Part shown: positions 35,402 to 44,591 of the stretch, one piece after another
Position numbering within the stretch: the stretch's first letter is position 1
Layout of the letters: every line of letters begins with the position of its first letter
Assembly: GCA_963787195.1 (NCBI GenBank)
Contig: CAWBCI010000006.1
Span: 1-64,000, forward strand
Origin: CAWBCI01 sp963787195
GTDB taxonomy: Bacteria > Bacteroidota > Bacteroidia > Bacteroidales > JAGOPY01
Direction: 5' to 3'
Length of the DNA stretch: 64,000 nucleotides
Position numbers and translations under genes: made by a program
Notes under the pieces: model-generated
Database searches by the model: none
The model's input: the letters and a program-made list of their open reading frames with translations, nothing else
Told to the model about the DNA's origin: nothing

Positions 35402-36514
35402 TTAAACTCGGATCCGGGCCAGCAGATCATCGATTCGCTGATCCAGCAAATGGCCGGGATTTGAAAAGATTTTTGTTTGACTATTTTCATTGAAAGCATG
35501 CCCGAAATCAAGATTCCCGATTTCATCTTGTTTACAGGAACTGAATTGCCCCTTTTCAGAATGATAAAGGGCGAGATATTCCTGTTCTGTCTGACCGGGA
35601 GTGGGAACCAACAGGGCGTTTTTCCCAAGACTGACCAAATCCATGATAGTGGAATAACCTGCCCGGCATATAATCCTTTCAGCCCTGAGCAGGATATCCC
35701 TGAGCTCTTCATCAGGAAGATGATTATAAACCGACAATTTAGTTGTTTCGTACATTTTCTTCCCTGATTCATCAGGCTTGCCCTGCAGTATGATTGCCTT
35801 ACTGACAGGCCATTTTTGAATATTGTAGGTCAGAATTTTTTCCAGGATGCTTCTCTGAGGTTCCGGGCCGGATATCAAGGCCACTAATTCTATTCGATCT
35901 GATGCAAGATTTCTGTCAATGGGCCCTCTGTCTGAAAATCGTGAAAGTGGCCCGATGAATTTTATATTATCTGATATGGGGTACAGATGAGAAAGATCTC
36001 CTGAAAGGTTTAGCGGGCCTTCCAAATCAGGGACCCAGCATTCATCATATTGCCGTATTACCTGCCGGTGTATTTTATGCAGCAAGCTTTCAGTAAATTT
36101 ATATTTTTCAGGTGCTTTGATCATAAGCTGATGCGTGATATATACAGAAGGTATTCTCTTTGACCAAAGACCGAAGCGGTTATCCGATATGACCGCGTCT
36201 ATTTTTTTCTCATCAATCAGATGTTCTAAAAAACGATGTTCTTTCCTTATGGCTGTCAAAATACCGGGAGCCGACAAGAGCATTTTGCCGGTCATATTCG
36301 AATTTCCCGGGTATTTGATATTGTAAGGCGGCAATTCTATAAAAGGGAGCTCATTAAATGCCTGTCTGAGAAACAGGAGGCTCCGGCCGCTCCCGCCTAT
36401 GCTCAGGCGGATTCCTCTCTCCCTTAGCTTCCTGATAAGCTGAACACATCGGGATGCATGTCCGATGCCCCAATCCAACGGGCTGACCAGAATATGAACT
36501 TTTTTTGGATCCAA
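35402..36514 (-). CDS. GT28/MurG-like glycosyltransferase
   Basis: The 370-residue protein begins with VHILVSPLDWGIGHASRC, the glycine/histidine nucleotide-sugar entry loop of MurG-like GT-B enzymes. The C-terminal domain has ERIICRAGYSTIMDLVSLGKNALLVPTPGQTEQEYLA, the UDP-sugar-binding pattern of family 28. No signal peptide or membrane helix is present, so it acts at the cytoplasmic side of the membrane. Donor and acceptor sugars are unknown. Its start is 45 bp from that of dprA on the other strand, so the two share a promoter region. Confidence 0.82.
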   Translation of the reverse strand: MDPKKVHILVSPLDWGIGHASRCVQLIRKLRERGIRLSIGGSGRSLLFLRQAFNELPFIELPPYNIKYPGNSNMTGKMLLSAPGILTAIRKEHRFLEHLIDEKKIDAVISDNRFGLWSKRIPSVYITHQLMIKAPEKYKFTESLLHKIHRQVIRQYDECWVPDLEGPLNLSGDLSHLYPISDNIKFIGPLSRFSDRGPIDRNLASDRIELVALISGPEPQRSILEKILTYNIQKWPVSKAIILQGKPDESGKKMYETTKLSVYNHLPDEELRDILLRAERIICRAGYSTIMDLVSLGKNALLVPTPGQTEQEYLALYHSEKGQFSSCKQDEIGNLDFGHAFNENSQTKIFSNPGHLLDQRIDDLLARIRV

Positions 36515-36559
36515 ACAGGTATAAATGTCTTCCCAAAGATATTAATATTAAAATTAAAT

Positions 36560-37672
36560 ATGGACCCTAAGTTGTCGAGTGCTTTGCTTTACCAGCTTGC
36601 CCTGACCCTTGTTCCGGGTATAGGTGACCGGCAGGGGAAGAAGCTTGTATCTTATTGTGGCGGGGTGGAAAAAGTATTCCGGGAAAAAAAGCATCTCCTT
36701 ATGAAAATCCCGGGTGTAGGTAAGATTATTGCAAATGCTTTGCAGAATAAGGAATTATTTCAGAAGGCTGAAAAGGAAATCGTTTTTATCGGGAAAAACA
36801 ATATCAGACCCTTATTTTACCTTGATAAAGCCTATCCTGAAAGACTTAAACATTGCGAAGACAGCCCCATGATGCTCTATTTTAAAGGAGAAGCCAATTT
36901 GAACTGTCCGCGCATTCTAAGTGTTGTGGGTACACGCAGGCCGAGCGAATATGGCATCCAAATTTCAGAGGCTATTGTCCAGGGCCTGGCTGAACTGCAG
37001 GTGCTTATTGTCAGCGGACTTGCTTATGGGATAGACACCATAGCTCATCGTTCAGCCTTGCAATCCGGCCTTACTACGCTTGGTGTGCTGGCACACGGAC
37101 TCGACATAATTTATCCAAATTTGAACCGTACGCTTGCTGAAAAAATGACAGTTAATGGAGGACTGATTACCGAATTTCCAAGCGAAACCCGCCTGAATAA
37201 GGAATTCTTTCCCAGGAGGAACCGTATTATTGCAGGACTCGCAGATGCAACCCTCGTCATCGAATCTGCTGAAAAAGGCGGGGCGCTTATAACAGCTGAA
37301 ATAGCAAATTCATATAATCGCGATGTGTTTGCTATTCCCGGAAGGACCAATGATCCCCGGTCGAGTGGTTGTAATTACCTGATCTTTTCAAATAAGGCCT
37401 CGCTGGTGAGATCAGCTGCTGATATTCGTTTTCTGATGAACTGGGATGAAACGAAAATCCTTGCAAATATTCAGCCTAAATTATTTATCAATTTAAGTCC
37501 TGAAGAAACAAAAATCATGGAATTACTGAAGGAAAGAGGTGAGGCTTTTATAGATGATATCTACCTCGAAACGGGCTTCACCGCAAGTAAAGTTGCCTCT
37601 CTGCTCTTAAAGCTGGAATTTGAAGGCCTGGTCAGAAGTCTTCCGGGTAAGCAATACAGGGTAAATAATTAA
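36560..37672 (+). CDS. dprA: DNA-processing protein DprA
   Basis: The 370-residue single-strand-DNA-binding protein loads RecA during natural transformation. The best start is ATG 36560 (MDPKLSSALLYQLAL); upstream in-frame starts overlap the divergent gene. An N-terminal helix-hairpin-helix region (about 8-70), the Rossmann-like domain with VVGTRRPSEYG, VSGLAYGIDTIAH, FPRRNRIIAGLA and ESAEKGGALITA, and a C-terminal winged helix (about 310-370) are complete. The stop codon overlaps that of the convergent PrsW-like gene. Confidence 0.95.
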   Translation: MDPKLSSALLYQLALTLVPGIGDRQGKKLVSYCGGVEKVFREKKHLLMKIPGVGKIIANALQNKELFQKAEKEIVFIGKNNIRPLFYLDKAYPERLKHCEDSPMMLYFKGEANLNCPRILSVVGTRRPSEYGIQISEAIVQGLAELQVLIVSGLAYGIDTIAHRSALQSGLTTLGVLAHGLDIIYPNLNRTLAEKMTVNGGLITEFPSETRLNKEFFPRRNRIIAGLADATLVIESAEKGGALITAEIANSYNRDVFAIPGRTNDPRSSGCNYLIFSNKASLVRSAADIRFLMNWDETKILANIQPKLFINLSPEETKIMELLKERGEAFIDDIYLETGFTASKVASLLLKLEFEGLVRSLPGKQYRVNN

Positions 37673-38355
37673 AATTTCCCTTCGAGGGTCCTCGCATCGC
37701 TGTTAATACGGATTGATACTATACAGAGTGAGATGATAATAATGCCGGAACCAATGAAAAAGGCAGTCAGCAATTTATAATCTTTCGTCAGCAGGCAAAA
37801 ATCATAGAGTCCATGAAAAAAGACAGCGGCAGAAATGCCAGTCATAGAATCGATAAAACGGATCTGCCGTAATTTGCCCAGTCCGAGAAAAAAGCCCATC
37901 AGGACTCCAAAGATCACATTCGCCGGCCCGGCTGAAACAATGTTCAGTGAATTCGTAGTAAGTTCCGGTATATTCACATAATAAAGCAGGTTGTTGGCAG
38001 TGGCAAATCCCATAGCAATCATGACGGAGAATATGATACCATCCACCGGGGTCTGGAATCGTTTGTCGGGATAAATGAATACTTTGAGAAAGAAAAATTT
38101 GCTGATTTCGGAAAAGAAAGCCATGATCACCAGGGAGTAAAAAATAATCCGCCTCAGGTTATTCAAATGGTCAAGGTCATAATTGACTGCCAGATATTGA
38201 ATAAGTATAACGGGAATGATGCTCACCAGGCCCCAGGCAAAGGCCCTGTATAGCAGACCAAATGACCATTCCCTGAATTTATATTTGAGATATAAAAGGA
38301 TTAATAAGGCTATTAAAAGCGGAATAGTGAAAAAAAAGTACTTGATTATTTCCAT
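37669..38355 (-). CDS. PrsW-like intramembrane metalloprotease with one altered motif
   Basis: The 228-residue protein has about seven transmembrane helices. Motif 1 is FFSEISKF (Glu83, Lys86) and motif 3 is FFHGLYDF (His181, Asp185). Motif 2, normally FxxxE in a GFAxxEN segment, reads GFATANN with Asn121 in place of the glutamate. Active PrsW cleaves anti-sigma factors in Bacillus; the change leaves activity uncertain. It converges on dprA with overlapping stop codons and does not belong to an obvious operon. Confidence 0.72.
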   Translation of the reverse strand: MEIIKYFFFTIPLLIALLILLYLKYKFREWSFGLLYRAFAWGLVSIIPVILIQYLAVNYDLDHLNNLRRIIFYSLVIMAFFSEISKFFFLKVFIYPDKRFQTPVDGIIFSVMIAMGFATANNLLYYVNIPELTTNSLNIVSAGPANVIFGVLMGFFLGLGKLRQIRFIDSMTGISAAVFFHGLYDFCLLTKDYKLLTAFFIGSGIIIISLCIVSIRINSDARTLEGKF

Positions 38356-38563
38356 GGGCTTTAGGGATAGGATAGGTCAAAAATAACATTTGTTTGTAAT
38401 TTTACCAATTTATTTGTAAAACTTTAATTTTATGAATGTTGAAATTAGTATTATTGGCTGAACAACTTATCGGGTTGGCCTGTGAGATTGTAAGACCGAA
38501 TAATCCCGAAACCAGAGGCTGTTTTAACCGTAATTATCTTTCTAATTATAAAATTCGGACATT

Positions 38564-38833
38564 ATGTCAAAAGTCATTATTCGAAAACTCAATGATGAAG
38601 AAATCAGGAACATGGGAATCTTGTCATGGCCTATATGGGAAAAGGAAAAGTCCCGCTTCGACTGGGAATATGACGGTGAGGAACAATGCCTGATACTGGA
38701 GGGGGAGGTCAGTGTGGAAACGAATGAAGGTACCTATACTGTGAAGGCCGGCGATTTCGTTATATTTCAAGATGGTTTAAAATGTACCTGGGATATTAAG
38801 AAAGATATCCGAAAGCATTATAAATTTTTCTGA
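38564..38833 (+). CDS. Small cupin-domain protein
   Basis: The 89-residue protein is one cupin barrel of the Cupin_3 type: CLILEGEVSVETNEGTYTV is the first half and KAGDFVIFQDGLKCTWDI the second. The metal histidines of classical cupins are not evident. Function is unknown; relatives bind small ligands such as ureidoglycine or ethanolamine-related metabolites. It lies 17 bp before rsgA, so the two are probably co-transcribed. Confidence 0.82.
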   Translation: MSKVIIRKLNDEEIRNMGILSWPIWEKEKSRFDWEYDGEEQCLILEGEVSVETNEGTYTVKAGDFVIFQDGLKCTWDIKKDIRKHYKFF

Positions 38834-38850
38834 TAAGAAAGGATAAGCAA

Positions 38851-39783
38851 TTGAAGGGAAGAGTTATCAGGTCGACCGGAAGTTGGTGTACAGTTGCCGG
38901 TGAGGACGGCCAAAAGACCGAATGTAAATTAAAAGGCAATTTCAGGATCCGCGGGATTACCTCTACCAATCCATTGGCAGTTGGGGATATCGTTGATTAT
39001 GAATTGCAGGCTGATGAAGAGATCGGCATAATAAACACTATCCGGGAAAGGAATAATTACATCATCCGCAAATCCACCAAATTATCCAGGCAATCCCATA
39101 TTCTTGCCGCCAATATTGATCAGCTTATATTGATTGCAACCCTGGCCCTCCCCCGTACCTCTACCGGTTTTATCGACCGCTTTCTGGTAACCTCTGAAGC
39201 TTATCATATCCAGGCATTTATTGTCTTTAACAAACTGGATCTTTTTGAAAATGAAATGATGGAAGAATTGCAGGAAATGATGGATATATACAAGGGAGCC
39301 GGATACGGGGTCCTGACAGCCTCCGCTTACAATGGCAGTGGAATGCAGGAGATTGAGGAACTACTGAAAAATAAAGTGAGCCTGATGGCAGGACATTCAG
39401 GAGTGGGAAAATCTTCTCTCATAAACCGCCTTGAACCCGGCCTGAACATCAAAACCAAAGAAATTTCAAGGGCACACCTGAAGGGTCAGCATGCCACCAC
39501 TTTTGCAGAGATGCATGAACTCTCATTCGGTGGATTTGTTATAGATACACCCGGGATAAAGGAATTCGGACTGATAAATTTTGAAAAGTCGGAAGTGGGT
39601 GAACGTTTTCCGGAGATGAGGCGATATATGCATGATTGTCGCTATCATAACTGTACCCATACCCATGAACCGGGTTGTGCCGTGAAAAAAGCCCTTGAAG
39701 AAGGACTTATTCATCCTTCAAGATATTATAATTACCTTAGTATCCTGAATGATAAAGATTGGAATGACGGGATCCGTGATTAG
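38851..39783 (+). CDS. rsgA: Ribosome small-subunit-dependent GTPase A
   Basis: The 310-residue protein starts at a TTG (38851) preceded by AAAGGA (38838-38843). It is a circularly permuted GTPase: the OB fold (about 1-70), then NKLD (127-130) before the P-loop GHSGVGKSS (181-188) and DTPGIKEFG. A C-terminal zinc knuckle has CRYHNCTHTHEPGC. It checks late 30S maturation. It follows the cupin gene and precedes a CBS-domain gene by about 25 bp. Confidence 0.95.
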   Translation: MKGRVIRSTGSWCTVAGEDGQKTECKLKGNFRIRGITSTNPLAVGDIVDYELQADEEIGIINTIRERNNYIIRKSTKLSRQSHILAANIDQLILIATLALPRTSTGFIDRFLVTSEAYHIQAFIVFNKLDLFENEMMEELQEMMDIYKGAGYGVLTASAYNGSGMQEIEELLKNKVSLMAGHSGVGKSSLINRLEPGLNIKTKEISRAHLKGQHATTFAEMHELSFGGFVIDTPGIKEFGLINFEKSEVGERFPEMRRYMHDCRYHNCTHTHEPGCAVKKALEEGLIHPSRYYNYLSILNDKDWNDGIRD

Positions 39784-39807
39784 GGGCCCTTACTAAAAGT
39801 GACCATT

Positions 39808-40470
39808 ATGATTGCGAAAGAATTGCAGAGCAGCGAAATACTTCCTTTAAAAACATCTGATACCTGCGCCTTTGCCCTGAACGCTATGGAGGATAACCGG
39901 GTCCATCACATGCCGGTGGTTAACGAAAGAGAGCTTTTAGGTCTGATATCTGAATTTGATCTTATCAATCATCATAAAGAGGATGACCCCATCGGAGATG
40001 TACAGCTTTCGCTTCATAATGCCTTTGCTACCGAATACCAGCATATTTTCGACATCTTCAAGATGTTCACGGAAATGAAACTGACTTTACTGCCGGTTGT
40101 AGATGAAAAAAATAATTATCTGGGCATTATAAGCCTTTCGAAACTCATAGAAATTTATTCGAGCCAGTCGTCCATATTGAATCCCGGAGGTATCATTATC
40201 CTGGAAATGAGTGAGAATAATTATTCCCTGGGAGAAATTTCCCAGATTGTGGAATCCAATGATGCCCGTATCTTGAATTTATTTCTAACTTCATACCCCG
40301 ATTCTACGCAGATTGATGTGACTATCAAGATCAATAAAATAGATATTATGGCTATTTTACAGACATTTACGCGGTATAATTATACCATTAAGGCAACTTT
40401 TTCGGAAAAGGATGACCTGGATGATCTTAAGGAAAGATATGACGCCTTAATGAATTACCTGAATGTCTGA
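39808..40470 (+). CDS. CBS-domain protein, AcuB-like
   Basis: The protein is 220 residues from ATG 39808 (MIAKELQSSEILPL); an in-frame GTG three codons earlier is also possible. Two CBS motifs (about 5-60 and 75-130, each with the HMPVV/LLPVV strand and a following GLIS/GIIS turn) form an adenosyl-ligand-binding pair. The last 75 residues look like an ACT-type regulatory domain, as in AcuB. It probably senses AMP/ATP or a similar ligand; the partner is unknown. Its end overlaps the next gene by eight bases. Confidence 0.8.
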   Translation: MIAKELQSSEILPLKTSDTCAFALNAMEDNRVHHMPVVNERELLGLISEFDLINHHKEDDPIGDVQLSLHNAFATEYQHIFDIFKMFTEMKLTLLPVVDEKNNYLGIISLSKLIEIYSSQSSILNPGGIIILEMSENNYSLGEISQIVESNDARILNLFLTSYPDSTQIDVTIKINKIDIMAILQTFTRYNYTIKATFSEKDDLDDLKERYDALMNYLNV

Positions 40471-41977
40471 ATTTCAGCAGAGCCGCCTTCAGCCCACCTG
40501 CCCTCTCTCCGCCAATAGCCTTTACGGTAGGAGAATTTTGCTTCTTTTTCTTCTGATAATTCTTTTTCTTGCAGACTGGCACATACTATCGGCCCAGGAT
40601 CTGGGACCTGGAGGGAAGGAAGTAGTTATAGCAGGGACTAAGCCAGTCATTATCGATACAATAATTATAAGCGGAAACAAAACCACACTGAGGAAGATTA
40701 TATTGAGAGAAATGTTGGTTAGCGAAGGAGAAAAAGTTGAATCGGCTTTACTGGACACACTACTGTCAAAAAGCAGGGAAAATCTGATGAACACATCCCT
40801 TTTTAATTTTGTGAATATCAATTTAATACCTCTTGAAGGAGACAAAAATACTTATGCTATAAAGGTGAGTGTGATTGAAAGATGGTATATCTGGCCAGTC
40901 CCCTTACTTGAGGTGTCGGACAGGAATTTCAATGTATGGTGGGAAGACAAGGATTTCAGACGACTGAGTTATGGATTTTACATTGACTGGAAAAATTTCA
41001 TGGGAAGACGACAGGAACTCCTAACCCGATTTAAATGGGGTTATGATGAACTGATTGAATTGGGCTACCAGGCCCCTTACATCAATCGTTCACAGACTAT
41101 CGGAATAGGGGCTGGCGGTGGTTTTGCTCGAAATCATGAAGTAGCCTATATCACCAGGGATAATAAGCCTTTGTATTACAAGGAGAGTAAAGGATATTCG
41201 AGAAGTGATGAATATGCGTACTTGCAGTTCCTTTATCGGAGAAGCATTTATAATACCCATATTTTTGAAATTCGATATGACCGGAATACATTTTCAGATA
41301 GTCTCCTTATAAAAAATCCTGCCTATTCAATTGATGGTCAGAAACGCCTGGGGTACTTTACTTTGCATTATAGATACAGGAGTGATTACAGGGACTATAT
41401 ACCTTATCCCCTGACCGGCTATTTTTTTAACTTCGATGTGTACTGGAATGGATTAGGGATTGGTCAGAAAGAAAACATTAACAATTTTAATGTCGTGACC
41501 ACTTTTAGGAAATTCTGGCAGTTTATGCCGCGCTTGTATTGTGCGGTCGGATTGAATTCAAAGTTTTCCAATCAACAAGAACAACCCTATTTTATGAACC
41601 AGGCACTAGGATATAGCGGGGATGTCGTGCGTTCCTATGAGTATTATATTATTGATGGTCAGAATATGGGGCTTCTGAAAACAAATCTGAAATATGCCTT
41701 GCTGCCCAGGAGGGTGTCTAATATATCTTTTATAAAAACTGAAAAATTCAGCAAGATATATTATGCTTTCTATCTCAATTTGTTCATGGACATGGGATAT
41801 GTTGAAAACAGATATCCGGTGGCAGGGGCCGGTAATACATTACAGAATGAACTCCTCATAGGTTATGGGGCCGGTTTGGACTTTGTTACCTATTATGATA
41901 TAGTTTTTCGGTTTGAATATTCAATTAACCGGATGAATGAAGGAAATTTCATTATTTCTTTCACAGCCCCTATCTGA
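40463..41977 (+). CDS. BamA/TamA-family outer-membrane protein with a single POTRA domain
   Basis: The 504-residue protein has a signal-anchor-like N terminus ending LSAQ (about residue 44), one POTRA domain (about 60-140, DTIIISGNKTTLRKIILREM and FNFVNINLIP), and a C-terminal barrel of about 360 residues ending FIISFTAPI. It is shorter than BamA (898 aa, same window) and lacks the other POTRA repeats, so it resembles TamA/surface-antigen (D15) relatives. Its substrate is unknown. It overlaps the CBS-domain gene by eight bases and has 79 bp before nadK. Confidence 0.82.
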   Translation: MSEFQQSRLQPTCPLSANSLYGRRILLLFLLIILFLADWHILSAQDLGPGGKEVVIAGTKPVIIDTIIISGNKTTLRKIILREMLVSEGEKVESALLDTLLSKSRENLMNTSLFNFVNINLIPLEGDKNTYAIKVSVIERWYIWPVPLLEVSDRNFNVWWEDKDFRRLSYGFYIDWKNFMGRRQELLTRFKWGYDELIELGYQAPYINRSQTIGIGAGGGFARNHEVAYITRDNKPLYYKESKGYSRSDEYAYLQFLYRRSIYNTHIFEIRYDRNTFSDSLLIKNPAYSIDGQKRLGYFTLHYRYRSDYRDYIPYPLTGYFFNFDVYWNGLGIGQKENINNFNVVTTFRKFWQFMPRLYCAVGLNSKFSNQQEQPYFMNQALGYSGDVVRSYEYYIIDGQNMGLLKTNLKYALLPRRVSNISFIKTEKFSKIYYAFYLNLFMDMGYVENRYPVAGAGNTLQNELLIGYGAGLDFVTYYDIVFRFEYSINRMNEGNFIISFTAPI

Positions 41978-42020
41978 TCTCTTTCCTTAAAAAATGTTAA
42001 ACAACTGATTGTTATTTCGG

Positions 42021-42028
42021 TAATTTTG
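42021..42028 (+). promoter_or_regulatory. -7 box (TAATTTTG) for nadK
   Basis: TAATTTTG matches TAnnTTTG 29 bp upstream of the nadK start codon. Confidence 0.45.
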
Positions 42029-42056
42029 TAACATTGTTTTTCCTAAACAACCAATA

Positions 42057-42935
42057 ATGAATATTGCCCTTTTTGGTAGAGGTGTATCCCCTGAAAATAT
42101 AAAATATGTACAGAGGGTCATCGATAAGCTGACTTTGGAGAAATGTAAACTCTATTTGTACAAGCCTCTGTTTGAAATGACCCGTATCCACCTGGAATTC
42201 AATTCCACTTTTGAAGTATTCGAGAATTATGAGGATATATACAAGAAAGTGGAGGCCATGTTTTCGATCGGTGGGGATGGTACTATGCTGGATGCCATGA
42301 CATTCGTGCGGGATTCGGGGATTCCGATCATGGGGATAAACATAGGTCGCCTGGGTTTCCTTTCAAGTATTTCCAAAGATGAGATCTATGCTTCGATTGA
42401 AACGGTAATTCGAAAGGATTATCGCCTTGATTCGCGCACGCTTATAAGAATTGAAAGGCCATCTGAAATTTTTGGTGAGTTGAATTATGCCCTCAATGAC
42501 CTGACCATTACACGTAAGGATTCGACTTCGCTGATCGTTTTACATGTCTACGTCGACGATATATTTCTGAATACTTACTGGGCCGATGGTCTGATCGTGG
42601 CAACACCAACCGGTTCGACCGCATATTCATTGAGCTGTGGCGGACCTATACTGACGCCCGGTTCTGAAAATTTTGTAATAACCCCGATAGCTCCACACAA
42701 TTTAACGGTTAGACCCTTCGTTATACCTGACAAGTCGAAGATCCGTATCATTATTGACGGAAGGGATGATGAATATTTTGTCAGCCTTGATTCCCGGAGG
42801 GCGATCGTTCATCCGAATATTGAGCTGATTGTGGAAAGGGCCGCTTTCAAAATCAATATTATTCAGATGGAAGGTCGTGATTTTTTTAGCACCATCAGGG
42901 AAAAACTCAAATGGGGACTAGACTTCCGGAATTGA
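42057..42935 (+). CDS. nadK: NAD kinase
   Basis: The 292-residue enzyme phosphorylates NAD to NADP. The GGDGT motif is at 72-76, followed by the NDLTI segment and the DGLIVATPTGSTAYSLSCGGP motif that binds the substrate. Length is normal. It has its own promoter box and is followed 57 bp later by the DUF6089 gene. Confidence 0.96.
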   Translation: MNIALFGRGVSPENIKYVQRVIDKLTLEKCKLYLYKPLFEMTRIHLEFNSTFEVFENYEDIYKKVEAMFSIGGDGTMLDAMTFVRDSGIPIMGINIGRLGFLSSISKDEIYASIETVIRKDYRLDSRTLIRIERPSEIFGELNYALNDLTITRKDSTSLIVLHVYVDDIFLNTYWADGLIVATPTGSTAYSLSCGGPILTPGSENFVITPIAPHNLTVRPFVIPDKSKIRIIIDGRDDEYFVSLDSRRAIVHPNIELIVERAAFKINIIQMEGRDFFSTIREKLKWGLDFRN

Positions 42936-42970
42936 TCACAAGCTTTTGTTCCTGAATTGATAAATTTTGA

Positions 42971-42978
42971 TAATTTTG
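42971..42978 (+). promoter_or_regulatory. -7 box (TAATTTTG) for the DUF6089-uppS-bamA operon
   Basis: TAATTTTG with TTTG 26 bp upstream (42945-42948) matches both promoter elements. Its position rules out the in-frame start at 42957 for the following gene and favours ATG 42993. Confidence 0.5.
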
Positions 42979-42992
42979 CCGCCGGTAAGACT

Positions 42993-43787
42993 ATGAAAAA
43001 AATATTTCAGATCATACTAATGGTTTGCCTTGTAAGCCCTGCTTTCTCGCAGACGCAGGAAATAGGTATATTTGGTGGGGGCTCCTATTACCTGGGAGAC
43101 CTGAATCCTTCCAGGCATTTTGGAATGATGAAACCTGCCTACGGACTTTTCATCAGGTATAATTATAATTCACGCTGGGCATTTAAAATCGATGCTTACC
43201 GGGGAGAAGTTGCAGGCAATGATGCCCTTAGTAATGCCAACCCGCAAAGAGGACTTAGCTTTAAATCCAAAATCACCGACTTATCTGCCATGGTTGAGTT
43301 TAATTTCTTCGATTATTTTATTGGGACCAGGAAAAACACCATTTCGCCCTATATTTTCGGAGGCGTCGGCGTCTTTTTTTTCAATCCCACCGCTGATGGA
43401 GTGAACCTAAGGGACCTGGGAACCGAAGGACAGAATGTAGGTTTTGACGGAAGAAAGAAATACAATTTGTTCAATTACTGCATACCCTTCGGTTTAGGGG
43501 TCAAATACAGCCTTAGCAGTCGCTTCGGACTGGCTGTAGAATGGGGTTTGCGTAAAACATTTACAGACTATATAGATGATGTGAGCACCACTTATTACCT
43601 GGATGGTGACAATATCAACCCGGCTAATACGGCAGATTATCTTTCGGATCCTACCGGTTTGCACAAACCCTATATGGAAAGAGGTAATTCCAAAGCAAAT
43701 GATTGGTATGCCTTTACTGGTATTTCACTGAGCTATAAATTCAATATGTTTGGGAACAGGAGATGTCCTGACCAGAGACGATATTAA
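42993..43787 (+). CDS. DUF6089 outer-membrane beta-barrel protein
   Basis: The 264-residue protein starts at MKKIFQIILMVCLVSPAFSQ (signal peptide). The mature part is a small beta-barrel (EIGIFGGGSYYLGDLNPSRHF, then alternating aromatic strands), a family next to uppS and bamA in many Bacteroidota. Function is unknown; the context suggests a role in outer-membrane assembly. It is the first gene of the uppS-bamA-skp group. Confidence 0.78.
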   Translation: MKKIFQIILMVCLVSPAFSQTQEIGIFGGGSYYLGDLNPSRHFGMMKPAYGLFIRYNYNSRWAFKIDAYRGEVAGNDALSNANPQRGLSFKSKITDLSAMVEFNFFDYFIGTRKNTISPYIFGGVGVFFFNPTADGVNLRDLGTEGQNVGFDGRKKYNLFNYCIPFGLGVKYSLSSRFGLAVEWGLRKTFTDYIDDVSTTYYLDGDNINPANTADYLSDPTGLHKPYMERGNSKANDWYAFTGISLSYKFNMFGNRRCPDQRRY

Positions 43788-43835
43788 TGATAGACACCTG
43801 TATAAATTATCAATTGGCATTCAGCTGATTATTTG

Positions 43836-44591
43836 ATGAGTTTGAAGGAAAAAATAGACTTGAGCAGCCTGCCCCGCCACATTGCCATTATTATGGATGG
43901 AAATGGCCGTTGGGCTAAACAGCGCAATAAACCCAGGACCTTTGGGCATAAAAGCGCCGTAAGTTCCGTCAGGGAGACTGCTGAAGCTGCTGCTGAATTG
44001 GGAATAGAATTTCTTACCCTCTATGCTTTCTCCACTGAAAACTGGAATCGCCCCAAACTGGAAGTAGATGCTTTGATGAGACTTCTTTTGCAAACTATTA
44101 ATAAAGAAGTCAAGACACTGAATAAGAATAATATAAAGCTGAACGCCATCGGAAACCTTGGTATCATGCCCGAAAGTACAAGGAAACAGCTTTTAAAGGC
44201 CATAGATGATACATCTGCGAATGACCGTATGATATTGACCCTTGCCCTCAGCTACAGTTCCCGTTGGGAAATTATCGAAACTACCCGCAGAATTGCCAGA
44301 GATGTAGCAGATAATTTGATTTCTTCAGATGATATAGATGAGAAATACTTCATATCTAAACTTCCTTCTTATCCCTTGCCCGATCCCGAATTGCTTATCC
44401 GGACAAGTGGGGAATACCGTATTAGTAACTTCCTGCTATGGCAGATTGCATATTCAGAACTTTATTTTACCAATAAATTATGGCCCGATTTCCGAAAAGA
44501 AGACCTTTACGAAGCTATTTATGATTTTCAACACAGAGAAAGAAGATTTGGAAAAATCAGTGAACAATTAAAAGGGAAAGAATCAGAATGA
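43836..44591 (+). CDS. uppS: Isoprenyl transferase (undecaprenyl diphosphate synthase)
   Basis: The 251-residue cis-prenyltransferase makes the C55 lipid carrier for peptidoglycan and O-antigen. The start is ATG 43836. IAIIMDGNGRWAKQR (catalytic Asp21), TLYAFSTENW and PDLLIRT-like PELLIRTSGEYRISNFL are intact. Its stop overlaps the bamA start (ATGA). Confidence 0.96.
   Translation: MSLKEKIDLSSLPRHIAIIMDGNGRWAKQRNKPRTFGHKSAVSSVRETAEAAAELGIEFLTLYAFSTENWNRPKLEVDALMRLLLQTINKEVKTLNKNNIKLNAIGNLGIMPESTRKQLLKAIDDTSANDRMILTLALSYSSRWEIIETTRRIARDVADNLISSDDIDEKYFISKLPSYPLPDPELLIRTSGEYRISNFLLWQIAYSELYFTNKLWPDFRKEDLYEAIYDFQHRERRFGKISEQLKGKESE

Noticed and set aside
38436..38693. 85-codon plus-strand frame before and over the cupin gene
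   Set aside because: Most of it overlaps the cupin gene in another frame and its translation is not protein-like.
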